Assembly: GCA_017521985.1 (NCBI GenBank)
Contig: JAFXAZ010000016.1
Span: 1-64,000 of the forward strand
Source: Lachnospiraceae bacterium
Lineage (GTDB): Bacteria > Bacillota > Clostridia > Lachnospirales > Lachnospiraceae
Direction of reading: 5' to 3'
Length of the DNA: 64,000 nucleotides
Shown here: positions 43,098 to 52,776 of the stretch, one piece after another
Position numbering within the stretch: the first letter of the stretch is position 1
Layout of the letters: every line of letters starts with the position of its first letter
The notes under the pieces: model-generated
Seen by the model: only the letters and a program-made list of their open reading frames with translations
Told to the model about the DNA's origin: nothing
Database searches by the model: none
Translations under genes and position numbers: made by a program

Positions 43098-44009
43098 ATG
43101 ATTTGGATTATTATACCTATTATTATTTTAGCTATTTTAGCATCTTGTATTAAAATTGTTCCTCAGGCACAGGCTTATGTCGTAGAGCGTCTTGGCGCTT
43201 ATCAGGGAACCTGGCATGTAGGTGTTAAGTTTTTAGTACCTTTTATTGACCGTGTGGCAAGACGTGTTACCTTAAAGGAACAGGTTGTTGACTTTGCTCC
43301 ACAGCCGGTTATTACCAAGGATAACGTTACCATGAGAATTGACACTGTAGTGTTCTTCCAGATTACAGACCCGAAGCTTTTTGCATATGGTGTGGAAAAC
43401 CCATTAATGGCGATTGAAAACCTAACCGCGACCACTCTTCGTAACGTAATCGGTGAAATGGAGTTAGACCAGACTCTTACCAGCCGTGAAATTATCAATA
43501 CCAAGATGCGTGCGGCATTAGACGTTGCAACAGATCCATGGGGCATTAAGGTAAATCGTGTAGAGTTAAAGAACATTATTCCTCCTGCTGAAATTCAGAA
43601 TGCCATGGAAAAGCAGATGAAGGCAGAACGTGAACGTCGTGAAGCGGTTACTCGTGCAGAAGGTGAAAAGAGAGCCAGCATCCTTCAGGCCGAGGGCGAG
43701 AAGCAGTCCGCTATCTTAAAGGCAGAGGCTGAAAAGGAAGCTGCAATTCTTCGTGCTGAGGCAGAAAAGGAAAAACGCATCCGCGAAGCAGAAGGTCAGG
43801 CTGAGGCTATCTTAAAGGTTCAGAATGCAAAGGCAGAAGGCTTACGCATGTTGAAAGAAGCAGGCGCAGATGAAGCAGTTCTTCGCTTAAAGAGCTTAGA
43901 AGCGTTTGAGAAGGCTGCAGACGGTCAGGCTACCAAGATTATTATTCCGTCTGAGATTCAGGGGATTGCAGGCCTTGCAAGTAGTTTGAAGGAAATTATA
44001 ACAAAATAA
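43098..44009 (+). CDS. SPFH-domain stomatin-like protein (QmcA type)
   Basis: This 303-residue membrane-anchored scaffold has an N-terminal anchor (WIIIPIIILAILASC), then SPFH core AQAYVVERLGAYQGTWHVGVKFLVPF. A long charged helix contains repeats of KAEAEKEAAILRAEAEKEK, and the C-terminus is IIIPSEIQGIAGLASSLKEI. It forms the usual pair with NfeD and organises membrane domains. It is distinct from HflC/HflK at 2.7-4.6 kb. I used ATG 43098 (AAAGGAAG 7 bp upstream) rather than the earlier TTG. Confidence 0.9.
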   Translation: MIWIIIPIIILAILASCIKIVPQAQAYVVERLGAYQGTWHVGVKFLVPFIDRVARRVTLKEQVVDFAPQPVITKDNVTMRIDTVVFFQITDPKLFAYGVENPLMAIENLTATTLRNVIGEMELDQTLTSREIINTKMRAALDVATDPWGIKVNRVELKNIIPPAEIQNAMEKQMKAERERREAVTRAEGEKRASILQAEGEKQSAILKAEAEKEAAILRAEAEKEKRIREAEGQAEAILKVQNAKAEGLRMLKEAGADEAVLRLKSLEAFEKAADGQATKIIIPSEIQGIAGLASSLKEIITK

Positions 44010-44041
44010 TTTGTGATTGCTAAATTATGTAATTTCATTTA

Positions 44042-44074
44042 TAATAGCCGTATATTTATTGTACGGCTATTATT
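44042..44074 (+). terminator. Terminator after the SPFH gene
   Basis: A perfect 12-bp stem (ATAATAGCCGTA / TACGGCTATTAT) with a 9-nt loop, followed by TTGATTTT. Confidence 0.8.
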
Positions 44075-44107
44075 TGATTTTATAAGAAAAGCGGAGATAG
44101 GAAGGTT

Positions 44108-45106
44108 ATGAATTTACAAGGACGTCATTTTTTGAAATTGCTGGATTTTACAGCAGAGGAGATTACATATTTAATCGATTTGGCAGCAGAGTATAAGGCT
44201 AAGAAAAAGCAAGGTGTTTTGGTAGATGAATACAGGGGCAAAAATGTAGCATTGATTTTTGAAAAGACCAGTACCAGAACCCGTTGTGCTTTTGAAGTGG
44301 CAGCACATGATTTGGGTATGGGGACGACTTACCTAGACCCGGTGAGCTCTCAGATTGGTAAGAAAGAAAGTATTGCGGATACCGCACGTGTGCTTGGCGG
44401 CATGTTTGATGGTATTGAGTATCGTGGCTTTGAGCAAACCAAGGTTGAAGAAATTGCAAAGTACGCAGGTGTGCCGGTATGGAACGGTTTGACTAATGAG
44501 TTTCATCCAACCCAGATGTTGGCAGATTTACTTACCATTCGTGAGCAGTTTGGCTATTTGAAAGGTATTAAGTTTACATATATGGGTGATGCCCGCTACA
44601 ATATGGGTAACTCTCTCATGGTTGCCTGCGCGCAGATGGGTATGCATTTTACTGCTTGTACTAATCGTAAGTACTTCCCAGATTCTGCACTGGTTGCAAA
44701 GTGCAGGGCGATTGCAGAGAAGACCGGCGCCACCATTACCTTGACCGAGGATGTGAAGGAAGGTACCAAGGGAGCCAATGTTATTTATACCGACGTATGG
44801 GTATCTATGGGGGAACCGGACGAAGTGTGGGATGAACGTATTCGTGAGTTAATGCCATACCAGGTAAATGCAGCCGCTATGGCAAATGCGGATAAAGACG
44901 CTATTTTTATGCACTGCCTGCCGGCATTCCATGATGTAAAGACCAAAATCGGTGCACTGATTGCAGAAAAATTTGGTATTCGTGAAATGGAAGTTACCAA
45001 CGAAGTATTTGAGTCTGCGCAGTCTAAGGTGTTTGAAGAAGCGGAAAACCGTATGCACACGATTAAGGCTGTGATGGCAGCTACACTTCCAAAGAGTAAA
45101 TGCTAA
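44108..45106 (+). CDS. argF: Ornithine carbamoyltransferase
   Basis: This enzyme joins ornithine and carbamoyl phosphate to form citrulline, in arginine synthesis or in the reverse catabolic direction. The 332-residue protein has the carbamoyl-phosphate motif [11 protein letters not shown] near 57, a middle motif [12 protein letters not shown], and the ornithine-loop motif HCLPAFHD near 270. The anabolic and catabolic (ArcB) forms cannot be told apart with confidence; no arcA or arcC neighbour is present, which favours ArgF. Its stop overlaps the next start by one base (TAATG). Confidence 0.9.
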   Translation: MNLQGRHFLKLLDFTAEEITYLIDLAAEYKAKKKQGVLVDEYRGKNVALIFEKTSTRTRCAFEVAAHDLGMGTTYLDPVSSQIGKKESIADTARVLGGMFDGIEYRGFEQTKVEEIAKYAGVPVWNGLTNEFHPTQMLADLLTIREQFGYLKGIKFTYMGDARYNMGNSLMVACAQMGMHFTACTNRKYFPDSALVAKCRAIAEKTGATITLTEDVKEGTKGANVIYTDVWVSMGEPDEVWDERIRELMPYQVNAAAMANADKDAIFMHCLPAFHDVKTKIGALIAEKFGIREMEVTNEVFESAQSKVFEEAENRMHTIKAVMAATLPKSKC

Positions 45107-45855
45107 TGAAATATACGTTTATCTACAAGGGGGAAACAGACTCTACCAATTTGGAAGCGGGGCGTCTTGCGGATGAGGTTTCTCATGGCACGGTTATTGT
45201 GGCAGAGAGGCAGACTGCAGGCCGAGGAAGACGCGGCCGCAGCTGGCTGTCAGAATCCGGGGAAAATCTTTATTTTTCCTTGTTGCTTAAGCCGGATTTT
45301 GCACCAGAACAGGCTTCCATGCTGACCCTTGTTATGGCACAGGCGGTGGCAGAGGGGATAGATAGCATGTGTGGATGTAAGTGTCAGATTAAGTGGCCTA
45401 ATGATATCGTGCTCCACGGCAAGAAGGTTTGCGGCATTTTGACGGAGATGCAGTTAGAAGCCGGACGTATCAAACATGTGATAGTTGGTGTGGGCATAAA
45501 TGTAAACCAGATGGAGTTTGCCGCGGAAGGGCTTGCATATGCCGGTTCTTTGCGCAGAGAGCTTGGCGTGGAAGTAGACAAGCAAAAAATTTTGGTGGAG
45601 ATTTTAGAGCGTTTTAAAGGGCTTTATCAGGCGTTCTGTCAAGAGGGCTCCCTAAAGTCGATACAAAAGGCATATGAAGACAAACTTGCCAATTACGGAA
45701 AAGAGGTAAAAGTTTTAGATCCTAAGGGTACATATCAGGGTGTAGCTTTGGGTATTAATGATAAAGGAGAGCTTTTGGTTCGAAGAGCAGACGGCACGGT
45801 AGAAGAAGTATATGCCGGTGAAGTCAGCGTTCGCGGATTATGGGGCTATGTATAG
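45106..45855 (+). CDS. birA: Biotin--[acetyl-CoA-carboxylase] ligase, monofunctional
   Basis: This enzyme attaches biotin to carboxylase carrier domains through biotinyl-AMP. At 249 residues it has the catalytic domain, GRGRRGRSW (biotin-binding loop), KWPNDIVLHGKKVCGIL, and VIVGVGINVN. The SH3-like C-terminal domain (KEVKVLDPKGTYQGVALGI) is also present. The N-terminal HTH of the repressor-type BirA is missing, so this is a class I ligase that cannot act as the biotin repressor. I used the ATG overlapping the argF stop; an ATG six bases earlier is also possible. Confidence 0.9.
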   Translation: MKYTFIYKGETDSTNLEAGRLADEVSHGTVIVAERQTAGRGRRGRSWLSESGENLYFSLLLKPDFAPEQASMLTLVMAQAVAEGIDSMCGCKCQIKWPNDIVLHGKKVCGILTEMQLEAGRIKHVIVGVGINVNQMEFAAEGLAYAGSLRRELGVEVDKQKILVEILERFKGLYQAFCQEGSLKSIQKAYEDKLANYGKEVKVLDPKGTYQGVALGINDKGELLVRRADGTVEEVYAGEVSVRGLWGYV

Positions 45856-45864
45856 GTGATTGTG

Positions 45865-46212
45865 ATGGCAGAGAGAGTTGTATTGTGTGGTGCTAACGCA
45901 TACGAGCAAAAATATTATTTTAATGAGCAGTTTAAGGCAATTCCACAATCTATTAAAGATGAACTGCACATTATTTGTGTGCTGTTTACCGAAGAAGTAG
46001 GCGGTATTTTTACCCTTGTATTTGATGAGGATGGTACCTTAAATATGGAGACCAATGCCGAAGAAACGGATATTTATTATGATGAAATCGGCAGTGGGTT
46101 ATTGGTAAACAAAATCAGGCAGACCAGACAGGAACTGTTTGAATCACTCAGTATGTATTACCGCGTGGTAATCTTGGGTGAAGACGTGAGTAAATTATTA
46201 GACGAAGAATAG
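45865..46212 (+). CDS. DUF6145-like conserved protein
   Basis: This 115-residue acidic cytoplasmic protein begins AERVVLCGANAYEQKYYFN and continues with LHIICVLFTEEVGGIFTLVFDEDG. This pattern matches DUF6145, a Lachnospiraceae-type family with no known function. It has no signal peptide or membrane segment. The start at 45865 uses an AGGTG site near the end of birA. It is sandwiched between birA and dusB in one tight operon, so it may be a housekeeping protein. Confidence 0.65.
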   Translation: MAERVVLCGANAYEQKYYFNEQFKAIPQSIKDELHIICVLFTEEVGGIFTLVFDEDGTLNMETNAEETDIYYDEIGSGLLVNKIRQTRQELFESLSMYYRVVILGEDVSKLLDEE

Positions 46213-46220
46213 GACAAAAC

Positions 46221-47195
46221 ATGAGTCAGTTAAAGATTGGAAATGTGACCTTAGACAACAATATTGTATTGGCTCCTATGGCAGGTGTGACGGACCTGCC
46301 ATTTCGTTTGCTGTGCAAGGAGCAGGGCGCAGGTCTCATCTGCATGGAAATGATTAGTGCCAAGGCGATTTATTTTAACAACAAAAATACCATGGAGCTT
46401 ATGGAAATTCATCCGGAGGAATGTCCGGTATCTTTGCAGCTTTTTGGTTCCGATGCAGATATTATTTCGGAGATGGCAAAACGTATAGAAGAGCGACCTT
46501 TTGCTATACTGGATATTAATATGGGCTGTCCGGTGCCGAAAGTGGCAGGCAACGGAGAAGGCAGTGCACTGATGCGAAATCCTAAGCTGGTGGCCGAGAT
46601 TGTGGAAAAAACTGCCAGAGCGATCTCTAAGCCGGTAACCGTAAAAATTCGCAAAGGCTTTAATGAGAACGAAGTAAATGCAGTAGAAATCGCACACATT
46701 GCAGAAGAGTGCGGTGCAGCCGCGGTGGCGGTACATGGACGTACCCGTGAACAATATTATTCCGGCAAGGCAGACTGGGACATTATTCGTCAAGTAAAGG
46801 AGCGTGTGAAAATTCCGGTTATTGGTAACGGCGATATTGTGGACGGCGCCAGTGCAAAGGCAATGTTAGAACAGACCGGATGTGATGGAGTAATGATTGG
46901 CCGGGGCGCCCAGGGAAATCCTTGGATTTTCAGAGAGATACTTCATTTTCTCGAAACGGGGGAGTTGATGCCGCCGGCTACCAAGGAAGAAAAAGCAGCC
47001 GTTATTCGTCGTCACATTGAACTTCAGATGCAGTATAAAGGGGAGTTTACCGGTGTACGAGAAATGCGAAAGCATTTGGCATGGTACAGCGTAGGACTGC
47101 CGGGAAGCGCCAGGTTTCGCAATGAAGTGAATTTGATGGAGACGAAAGAAGAACTTTTGGCAAGTGTGGACAGAATTTTCACAAATTTGTCTTAA
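46221..47195 (+). CDS. dusB: tRNA-dihydrouridine synthase
   Basis: This 324-residue FMN-dependent enzyme reduces uridines in tRNA to dihydrouridine. It has a TIM barrel with LAPMAGVTDLPFRLLCKEQGAG near the start, the catalytic cysteine in DINMGCPVPKVAGNGEGSAL (near residue 100), VHGRTREQYYSGKADW, and the FMN phosphate site NGDIVDGASAKAM and MIGRGAQGNPWIF. The C-terminal helical tRNA-binding domain is also present. It is 8 bp after the DUF6145-like gene. The B-type subgroup is inferred from its similarity to Gram-positive DusB. Confidence 0.93.
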   Translation: MSQLKIGNVTLDNNIVLAPMAGVTDLPFRLLCKEQGAGLICMEMISAKAIYFNNKNTMELMEIHPEECPVSLQLFGSDADIISEMAKRIEERPFAILDINMGCPVPKVAGNGEGSALMRNPKLVAEIVEKTARAISKPVTVKIRKGFNENEVNAVEIAHIAEECGAAAVAVHGRTREQYYSGKADWDIIRQVKERVKIPVIGNGDIVDGASAKAMLEQTGCDGVMIGRGAQGNPWIFREILHFLETGELMPPATKEEKAAVIRRHIELQMQYKGEFTGVREMRKHLAWYSVGLPGSARFRNEVNLMETKEELLASVDRIFTNLS

Positions 47196-47220
47196 AATTT
47201 TAAGTTTCATAATTTTTATA

Positions 47221-47249
47221 TTGACACTATGTAGAAAAACAAGTATAAT
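47221..47249 (+). promoter_or_regulatory. Consensus promoter of greA-lysS
   Basis: -35 TTGACA (47221-47226), exactly 17 bp, -10 TATAAT (47244-47249). Both boxes are perfect. The leader to greA is about 120 nt. Confidence 0.85.
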
Positions 47250-47374
47250 GGGAAAGCTAGTTTGGGGGATTTTGCATAAATCCCTCGCTTTCTTGTTCTA
47301 TGGGAGTTTTTCTCTTCATAGAATACAGAAGAAATGTGGTTTATAAAGTATATAAAAAGGAAGGACGAGCAGTA

Positions 47375-47851
47375 ATGAAAAAAAATATTTTAACCTATGA
47401 AGGTTTAAAACGGTATGAAGATGAATTAGAAGAGTTAAAAGTTGTTAAGCGTAAAGAAGTTGCTCAGAAGATCAAAGAAGCTCGTGAACAGGGCGACTTA
47501 TCTGAAAATGCTGAGTACGATGCGGCAAAGGATGAGCAGCGAGACATCGAAGCCAGAATCGAAGAACTAGAGAAACTCTTAAAGAACGCAGAAGTAGTAG
47601 ATGAAGATGAAGTTGATTTAGACAAAATCAGTATCGGCTGCAAGGTTAAGATTTTAGATGTTGAATTTGATGAAGAATTAGAGTACAAAATTGTTGGCTC
47701 TACAGAGGCAAATTCCTTAAAGGGCAAAATTTCCAATGAAAGTCCGGTAGGAAGTGCATTAATGGGTCACAAGGTTGGCGATGTAGTAGAAGTAGAAACA
47801 CAGGTCGGTGTGATTCAGTACAAGGTTTTGGAGATTCAGAGATCCAACTAA
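47375..47851 (+). CDS. greA: Transcription elongation factor GreA
   Basis: GreA rescues backtracked RNA polymerase by stimulating transcript cleavage. The ATG at 47375 gives 158 residues, the usual length, with AAGGAAGGAC upstream. The N-terminal coiled coil carries the acidic tip within [18 protein letters not shown]. The C-terminal FKBP-like domain has [20 protein letters not shown]. It is driven by a perfect promoter and followed 35 bp later by lysS. Confidence 0.95.
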   Translation: MKKNILTYEGLKRYEDELEELKVVKRKEVAQKIKEAREQGDLSENAEYDAAKDEQRDIEARIEELEKLLKNAEVVDEDEVDLDKISIGCKVKILDVEFDEELEYKIVGSTEANSLKGKISNESPVGSALMGHKVGDVVEVETQVGVIQYKVLEIQRSN

Positions 47852-47886
47852 TCACAGTTTATTCATAAAGAGAAAGGGTAGAAGGT

Positions 47887-49383
47887 ATGGCACAGCAGAA
47901 CCAGACTCCAGTTCAGGAACAGGACATTAACCAGCTGTTAAAGGTTCGTAGAGAAAAGTTAGCAGCTTTACAGGAAGCGGGCAAGGACCCATTCCAGATT
48001 ACAAAGTATGACGTTACAAATCACAGTGCAGAATTAAAGGAAGAGTTTGACCAGTACGAAGGCAAAGTTGTTCGTATTGCAGGACGTATGATGTCCAAGC
48101 GTGTTATGGGTAAAGCTTCTTTCTGCAACGTTCAGGATTTAAAGGGCAATATCCAGTCTTATGTTGCACGTGACAGCATAGGCGAAGAGTTTTACGCAGA
48201 TTTTAAAAAATACGATATCGGTGATATTATCGGTATTGAGGGTGAAGTATTCCGCACAAAGACCGGCGAGATTTCTATTCATGCTCAGAAGGTTACTTTA
48301 CTTTCTAAGAGCTTACAAATTCTTCCGGAGAAATATCATGGTCTGACTAATACCGATATGCGTTATCGTCAGAGATACGTTGACTTAATCATGAATGCAG
48401 AGGTAAAGGATACCTTTATCAAGCGTTCTAAGATTATCTCTGCAATCCGTAAATATTTGGACGGACAGGGCTTTATGGAAGTAGAAACTCCGATGCTTGT
48501 AGCAAATGCAGGCGGTGCGGCAGCAAGACCATTCGAAACACACTTCAATGCCCTTGATGAAGATTTAAAACTCCGTATTTCTTTAGAGCTTTATTTAAAG
48601 AGATTGATCGTAGGCGGTTTAGAGCGCGTTTATGAGATTGGACGTGTATTCCGTAATGAAGGTCTTGATACAAGACACAATCCGGAATTTACCTTGATGG
48701 AGCTCTACCAGGCATATACAGATTACCATGGCATGATGGATCTTACAGAGAACCTTTACCGCCATGTGGCACAGGAAGTACTGGGTACAACCACAATCGT
48801 GTTCAATGGTATCGAGATGGATCTCGGTAAGCCATTTGAACGAATCACCATGGTAGATGCAGTTAAGAAGTACTCCGGTGTAGATTTCAACGAGATTCAT
48901 ACTCTTGAAGAAGCAAGAGCTATTGCAAAAGAAAAACACGTTGAATTTGAAGAAAGACACTCCAAGGGTGAAATTCTTAACCTCTTCTTTGAGGAGTTTG
49001 TAGAGGAACACCTTGTTCAGCCTACTTTCGTTATGGATCATCCAATTGAAATTTCTCCTCTTACCAAGAAGAAACCGGAGAACCCGGAATATGTAGAGCG
49101 TTTCGAGTTCTTCATGAATGGCTGGGAAATGGCAAACGCTTACTCCGAGCTCAATGACCCAATCGACCAGAGAGAGCGTTTCAAGGAGCAGGAAAAACAG
49201 CTCGCACAGGGTAACGATGAAGCAAATACAACCGATGAAGACTTTATGTATGCATTGGAGCTTGGTATGGCACCAACAGGCGGTATCGGTTTTGGTATTG
49301 ACCGTATGTGTATGTTGCTTACGGATTCACCGGCGATTAGAGATGTGTTGCTGTTCCCAACAATGAAGAGTTTGGATAAATAA
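47887..49383 (+). CDS. lysS: Lysine--tRNA ligase, class II
   Basis: This 498-residue enzyme charges tRNA-Lys. The N-terminal OB-fold anticodon domain ([19 protein letters not shown]) is followed by the class II core. Motif 1 surrounds [10 protein letters not shown], motif 2 is [22 protein letters not shown], and motif 3 is [13 protein letters not shown] near the end. The C-terminus is FPTMKSLDK. The last 22 bases, stop included, are repeated at 52777, beyond the ABC-3C genes, so the island next door appears to have entered exactly at this gene's end. Confidence 0.95.
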   Translation: MAQQNQTPVQEQDINQLLKVRREKLAALQEAGKDPFQITKYDVTNHSAELKEEFDQYEGKVVRIAGRMMSKRVMGKASFCNVQDLKGNIQSYVARDSIGEEFYADFKKYDIGDIIGIEGEVFRTKTGEISIHAQKVTLLSKSLQILPEKYHGLTNTDMRYRQRYVDLIMNAEVKDTFIKRSKIISAIRKYLDGQGFMEVETPMLVANAGGAAARPFETHFNALDEDLKLRISLELYLKRLIVGGLERVYEIGRVFRNEGLDTRHNPEFTLMELYQAYTDYHGMMDLTENLYRHVAQEVLGTTTIVFNGIEMDLGKPFERITMVDAVKKYSGVDFNEIHTLEEARAIAKEKHVEFEERHSKGEILNLFFEEFVEEHLVQPTFVMDHPIEISPLTKKKPENPEYVERFEFFMNGWEMANAYSELNDPIDQRERFKEQEKQLAQGNDEANTTDEDFMYALELGMAPTGGIGFGIDRMCMLLTDSPAIRDVLLFPTMKSLDK

Positions 49384-49384
49384 A
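49363..49384 (+). repeat. Direct repeat copy 1: 3' end of lysS
   Basis: 22 bp covering the codons for MKSLDK, the TAA stop and two or three more bases. It is identical to 52777-52798. In the wider 28 bp the two copies differ at two positions. Confidence 0.9.
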
Positions 49385-49454
49385 GCCTTTATTTATAAGG
49401 GTTTGTGGGTTGTGTAAGGTGTAACTTACGATAATTTAATAAGAATATGAAAAA

Positions 49455-49485
49455 GGAGTCAAGACTATTTTCTAGTCTTGGCTCC
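49455..49485 (+). terminator. Terminator after lysS copy 1
   Basis: A 13-bp stem with one G-T pair (GGAGTCAAGACTA at 49455-49467, TAGTCTTGGCTCC at 49473-49485), followed by TTATT. It lies inside the proposed island. Confidence 0.85.
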
Positions 49486-49610
49486 TTATTGGCAGGATTT
49501 ACTTACAAAACAATAGAGCAGCATATCTGTTCCGGTTCTTTCTGAAGTAGGGGGCCGATTTTTTCTGTTTGTTTTCTTTTTTTGAAAGCGAAAATCATGT
49601 TGATTTTAGA

Positions 49611-49639
49611 TTGTTTTTGAGGAAATAATAGGTTATAAT
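49611..49639 (+). promoter_or_regulatory. Promoter of the ABC-3C operon
   Basis: -35 TTGTTT (49611-49616), 17-bp spacer, -10 TATAAT (49634-49639), about 43 bp before the first gene of the system. Confidence 0.6.
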
Positions 49640-49681
49640 TAAGATGCGTTACTTGTGGCTCGTTTACATAGGGAGGAGAAA

Positions 49682-50659
49682 ATGGACAGATACGATTATA
49701 TAAATTCAATAACAGATTTTCTTCAGGGAAGAACGGGGATGAATTTTCAAAAAGCTATTGGGATTGTGCTTAAAGAATATAATACGTATAAAAAGAAAAC
49801 ATACGAAATGCCAGATGCATATGGTGGTGACCAAAAAAATGATGGTTGGGTAGTTGAAGATGCGTTATTCTATCAAATTTATGCACCAGCGAGAGACAAA
49901 AAATCGTTAAAGCATGACATGCAAGACAAGTTTTCCGAGGATTTAGGAGGTTTGTTAGAACGTGTTTACAAAAAGGGTTTATGGGGCGGAGAAGTTAAGG
50001 AATTCGTATTTTTAGTAAATACATTTGATAATAATTTACCGGAAGACAGCGAAAGGTATTTTGATAAAGAAGTAGCAAGATTAAAAGAAGAATATAATAT
50101 AGATTTCAAGCATAAGGTGGTTAATGTTTCGTATATATATGATATTCTAAGTGAAATTGCAGATGTTAATGTGCTAGATAAAATAGACGGAAGATTAAAA
50201 GTAAATAGCATGGTAAATTATAATGCAGTTTCTGAAGAAGCTATGACGGACTTGATTTTAAAAATCTCTGCAAATTTAGGTAGTAAATTACTTGATAAAC
50301 TAATGAATAAGAATGGTTCAAATGACTATAATCGAGTATCGTCTGTTAAGAAAATATCGATTAACAAGCTAGATGATTGTCGAGATGAAATAGAGACTAT
50401 TATCAGTAATTTAGATGTGGTTGAAAATGCTGTTAAAAGTATAAATCAAGATTTAATGTTCGAGAATAAATTTGAAAGAGTCAAGGAATTTATAGTAAGC
50501 AAGTACGACGATTTGTCAAAGGACCTTTCGGGAGTAGAATTATATCGAAAATTGATAGAAGAAGTTGTTGAGTGTGCAGAATATGTAGATAATGAAACAA
50601 GTGCAGAGTTTTTAGTAGTGTACATTTTTGATAAGTGTGATATTTTTGAGAAAGAATAG
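49682..50659 (+). CDS. ABC-three-component system effector with predicted restriction-endonuclease-like N-terminus
   Basis: This 325-residue protein has an N-terminal domain with GGDQKNDGW (Asp50, Asp54) followed by FYQIYAP (Gln65-x-Tyr67). This pattern, GDxKNDG ... YQxYxP, is seen in predicted PD-(D/E)XK-type effectors of ABC-3C conflict systems. The C-terminal half (about 175-325) is helical and is expected to bind the other components. The ATG follows AGGGAGGAGAAA. Codon use is A/T-rich compared with lysS, and the gene lies inside the proposed island. Role inferred: nuclease that attacks invading DNA once the ATPase senses it. The nuclease fold is a prediction. Confidence 0.65.
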   Translation: MDRYDYINSITDFLQGRTGMNFQKAIGIVLKEYNTYKKKTYEMPDAYGGDQKNDGWVVEDALFYQIYAPARDKKSLKHDMQDKFSEDLGGLLERVYKKGLWGGEVKEFVFLVNTFDNNLPEDSERYFDKEVARLKEEYNIDFKHKVVNVSYIYDILSEIADVNVLDKIDGRLKVNSMVNYNAVSEEAMTDLILKISANLGSKLLDKLMNKNGSNDYNRVSSVKKISINKLDDCRDEIETIISNLDVVENAVKSINQDLMFENKFERVKEFIVSKYDDLSKDLSGVELYRKLIEEVVECAEYVDNETSAEFLVVYIFDKCDIFEKE

Positions 50660-50668
50660 GTGGTTGCT

Positions 50669-50929
50669 ATGGTATTACCGGATAAATATGTAACTTTGTC
50701 TGAGAGTTTAATTGGAATCAGTGCATTGTTGCTGGATATATTGGGAAATCAGCATATGACAATTGATAAGTTGTGGAACCAGTTTGAGTCCGTATACATA
50801 AAAAAACGGAAGGTTAATTCTGTACCGACCTATCAGAAATATATTTATGTACTTGAGTTTATGTACATTTCGAGAATGATTGATTATAACGAAAAGGGGG
50901 AAGTGTATAATGAGAATTTTGAATCTTAA
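50669..50929 (+). CDS. ABC-three-component system middle component 6
   Basis: This 86-residue protein begins MVLPDKYVTLSESLIGISALLL and has the winged-helix-like layout IDKLWNQFES ... YIYVLEFMYISRMIDYN. It matches middle component 6 of ABC-3C systems, the small linker between the effector and the SMC-like ATPase. It starts at ATG 50669 with AGGTGG upstream, 9 bp after the effector. Its last 20 bases overlap the ATPase gene. Confidence 0.75.
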   Translation: MVLPDKYVTLSESLIGISALLLDILGNQHMTIDKLWNQFESVYIKKRKVNSVPTYQKYIYVLEFMYISRMIDYNEKGEVYNENFES

Positions 50930-52577
50930 AATAATTGACCCTCTTGGAAATGTTATTAGGGATATTGATTTCAAAAAAACAGGGGTTTCGTTCGTGTATG
51001 GAGATATTCAAGAACCGCAGAATAAAAAGGCTACGATTAATAGTTTGGGAAAAACATTATTATTAAAGCTTTTAGACTATATTTTGGGCGCAAATGAGGA
51101 TTCGAAAATAGTTAAAGAGGATTTACATGGATATGTTTTGCGTGCCATAGTGTTGTTCAATTCGCAGGAGTATGTTGTAACAAGGATACTTGGTGACAAT
51201 AAAGGTATTATGATTGGAAATACTATGTATACACTGACTGATTATAGAACTTTTTTTGGAATCAAACGTGCGCTATATAGCAAGCAAATATTATTGGAAA
51301 AAAAGTATACGGAAATTAGCATGAGAAAAAATGCAGACAAAGGAGACGTGGTGTCTTGCTTAAAACTTTTGGGCTTGCTTGATATGATTGATGACGTGGA
51401 AAAGATATATGCGTCACAGGACAGAATCAAGGACTTAAAGACACAAAGAAAAGAACTAATTTCTTTTTATGGAAATTGGGATGAAACAGAGATAGTTAAA
51501 GAAATCTATTATATTGATAAAGAGGTTTCAAGACTTCAGAATGAAATACGGAGGGTTTCAGAAAAAATTAAGGATATAGAGGTGGCTGAAATCCAGCAGA
51601 ATGTTGTTGAAGAATATGCTGAAAAAGGTAAAAAATTAAAAGCGTTAAAACGTGAATACGAAGCAAAAAGATTGGAATGTGAACGTCTGGTAGAATTTAT
51701 TGAGAGTTCTCAGAAAAACGACATAACAAGCGAACATTTATTGTTGATATTTGAAAAGGTTAAGCAGGAAATTCCGGAGATGGTTAAGCGGAATCTGGCG
51801 GAAGTGGAAGAATTTCATCGTAAAGTGTATGAAGAAAGAAAATTGTTTCTCGGAGAAAGAAAGGAAGCATTAGTAAAAGAGATGGAATCTCTGAGAGGAG
51901 AACTCGATGAGCTATCAAAAAAGGTAGATGCGCTTGGGAAAATTATTGCCACGAATGAAGTGTATCAAGAGTCTATAGAATTGTATGGGAAATACAATTC
52001 TGACTTGCAAGAGCTAACATATAAACAAGGTAAATTGTCACAAGTGAAAGAGACAAATGATATTATTACAAGTGAGTCGGATAACTTGACCGAATGTTTT
52101 GGAAAAGCAAATCTAAGTAGAAAAGCCTATGATACGCTCGTTAGTGAATATAGAGATTTTATTTATGGATTGATTCAGGACATTTATGATGAAGAGGTGG
52201 ATTCGTATTTTGATATTGAAGTAGGGAAGAAACATTTGACTCAAAGACCAGTAAAGTTTGAATTTAGTATCAAAGGAGATACCGGAGAAGGGGTTGGCGA
52301 GGTAAAAAAAATTTTGATGGATTATCTTATATGTAAGTATAATTCTGAGATTGAATTTTTATTACAAGATTCAGCGTGCTATAATGGCATTGACCCGAGA
52401 CAAATAGTCGGTATGTTAACGGCAATTAGTGAGATTGCAGTAGAAACAGATAAGCAAGTGATTATAGCTCTTAATAAATATCAGCTCGGTGGGTATGATG
52501 AGTGCATTGATTATGTTGTTAAGAATCATGCTATAATTTTATCGGAAAAAGATAATTTGTTTGGTTTTGATTTTTGA
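50910..52577 (+). CDS. ABC-three-component system ATPase (DUF2326-like, SMC/RecN-type)
   Basis: This 555-residue protein has an N-terminal ATPase half with the P-loop INSLGKTLLLKLLDYILG (residues about 43-60; Thr stands in place of the first glycine). A long coiled coil follows (about 175-405, with KALKREYEAKRLECERLVEF). The C-terminal ATPase half has a DUF2326-type Walker B, FLLQDSACYNGIDPRQ, where Ser follows the Asp. It would dimerise around DNA like RecN or SMC and license the effector. I chose ATG 50910 behind AAAGGGGGAAG. The best-supported member of the system by domain order. Confidence 0.8.
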   Translation: MRILNLKIIDPLGNVIRDIDFKKTGVSFVYGDIQEPQNKKATINSLGKTLLLKLLDYILGANEDSKIVKEDLHGYVLRAIVLFNSQEYVVTRILGDNKGIMIGNTMYTLTDYRTFFGIKRALYSKQILLEKKYTEISMRKNADKGDVVSCLKLLGLLDMIDDVEKIYASQDRIKDLKTQRKELISFYGNWDETEIVKEIYYIDKEVSRLQNEIRRVSEKIKDIEVAEIQQNVVEEYAEKGKKLKALKREYEAKRLECERLVEFIESSQKNDITSEHLLLIFEKVKQEIPEMVKRNLAEVEEFHRKVYEERKLFLGERKEALVKEMESLRGELDELSKKVDALGKIIATNEVYQESIELYGKYNSDLQELTYKQGKLSQVKETNDIITSESDNLTECFGKANLSRKAYDTLVSEYRDFIYGLIQDIYDEEVDSYFDIEVGKKHLTQRPVKFEFSIKGDTGEGVGEVKKILMDYLICKYNSEIEFLLQDSACYNGIDPRQIVGMLTAISEIAVETDKQVIIALNKYQLGGYDECIDYVVKNHAIILSEKDNLFGFDF

Positions 52578-52776
52578 TTTATAGACGTGAGAAGAGTTGT
52601 AGAGGAATATTTGGTGAGAGTGTGTTTAGGATTTACGATAATTGCACGACTATCTTACGACAATTTACACAGATTTATGCAGAGCTTTTGGGCTTGACCC
52701 CTAAATAAGGTGTGGTAATAAAGGTTTATATAGGCTTATACAGAGTTTTGCATCTTATGCCACCGAGCTCCCTACG

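Noticed and set aside
49503-49709. Small minus-strand gene between lysS and the ABC-3C system
   Set aside because: Low-complexity product overlapping the promoter and ribosome site of the ABC-3C operon.
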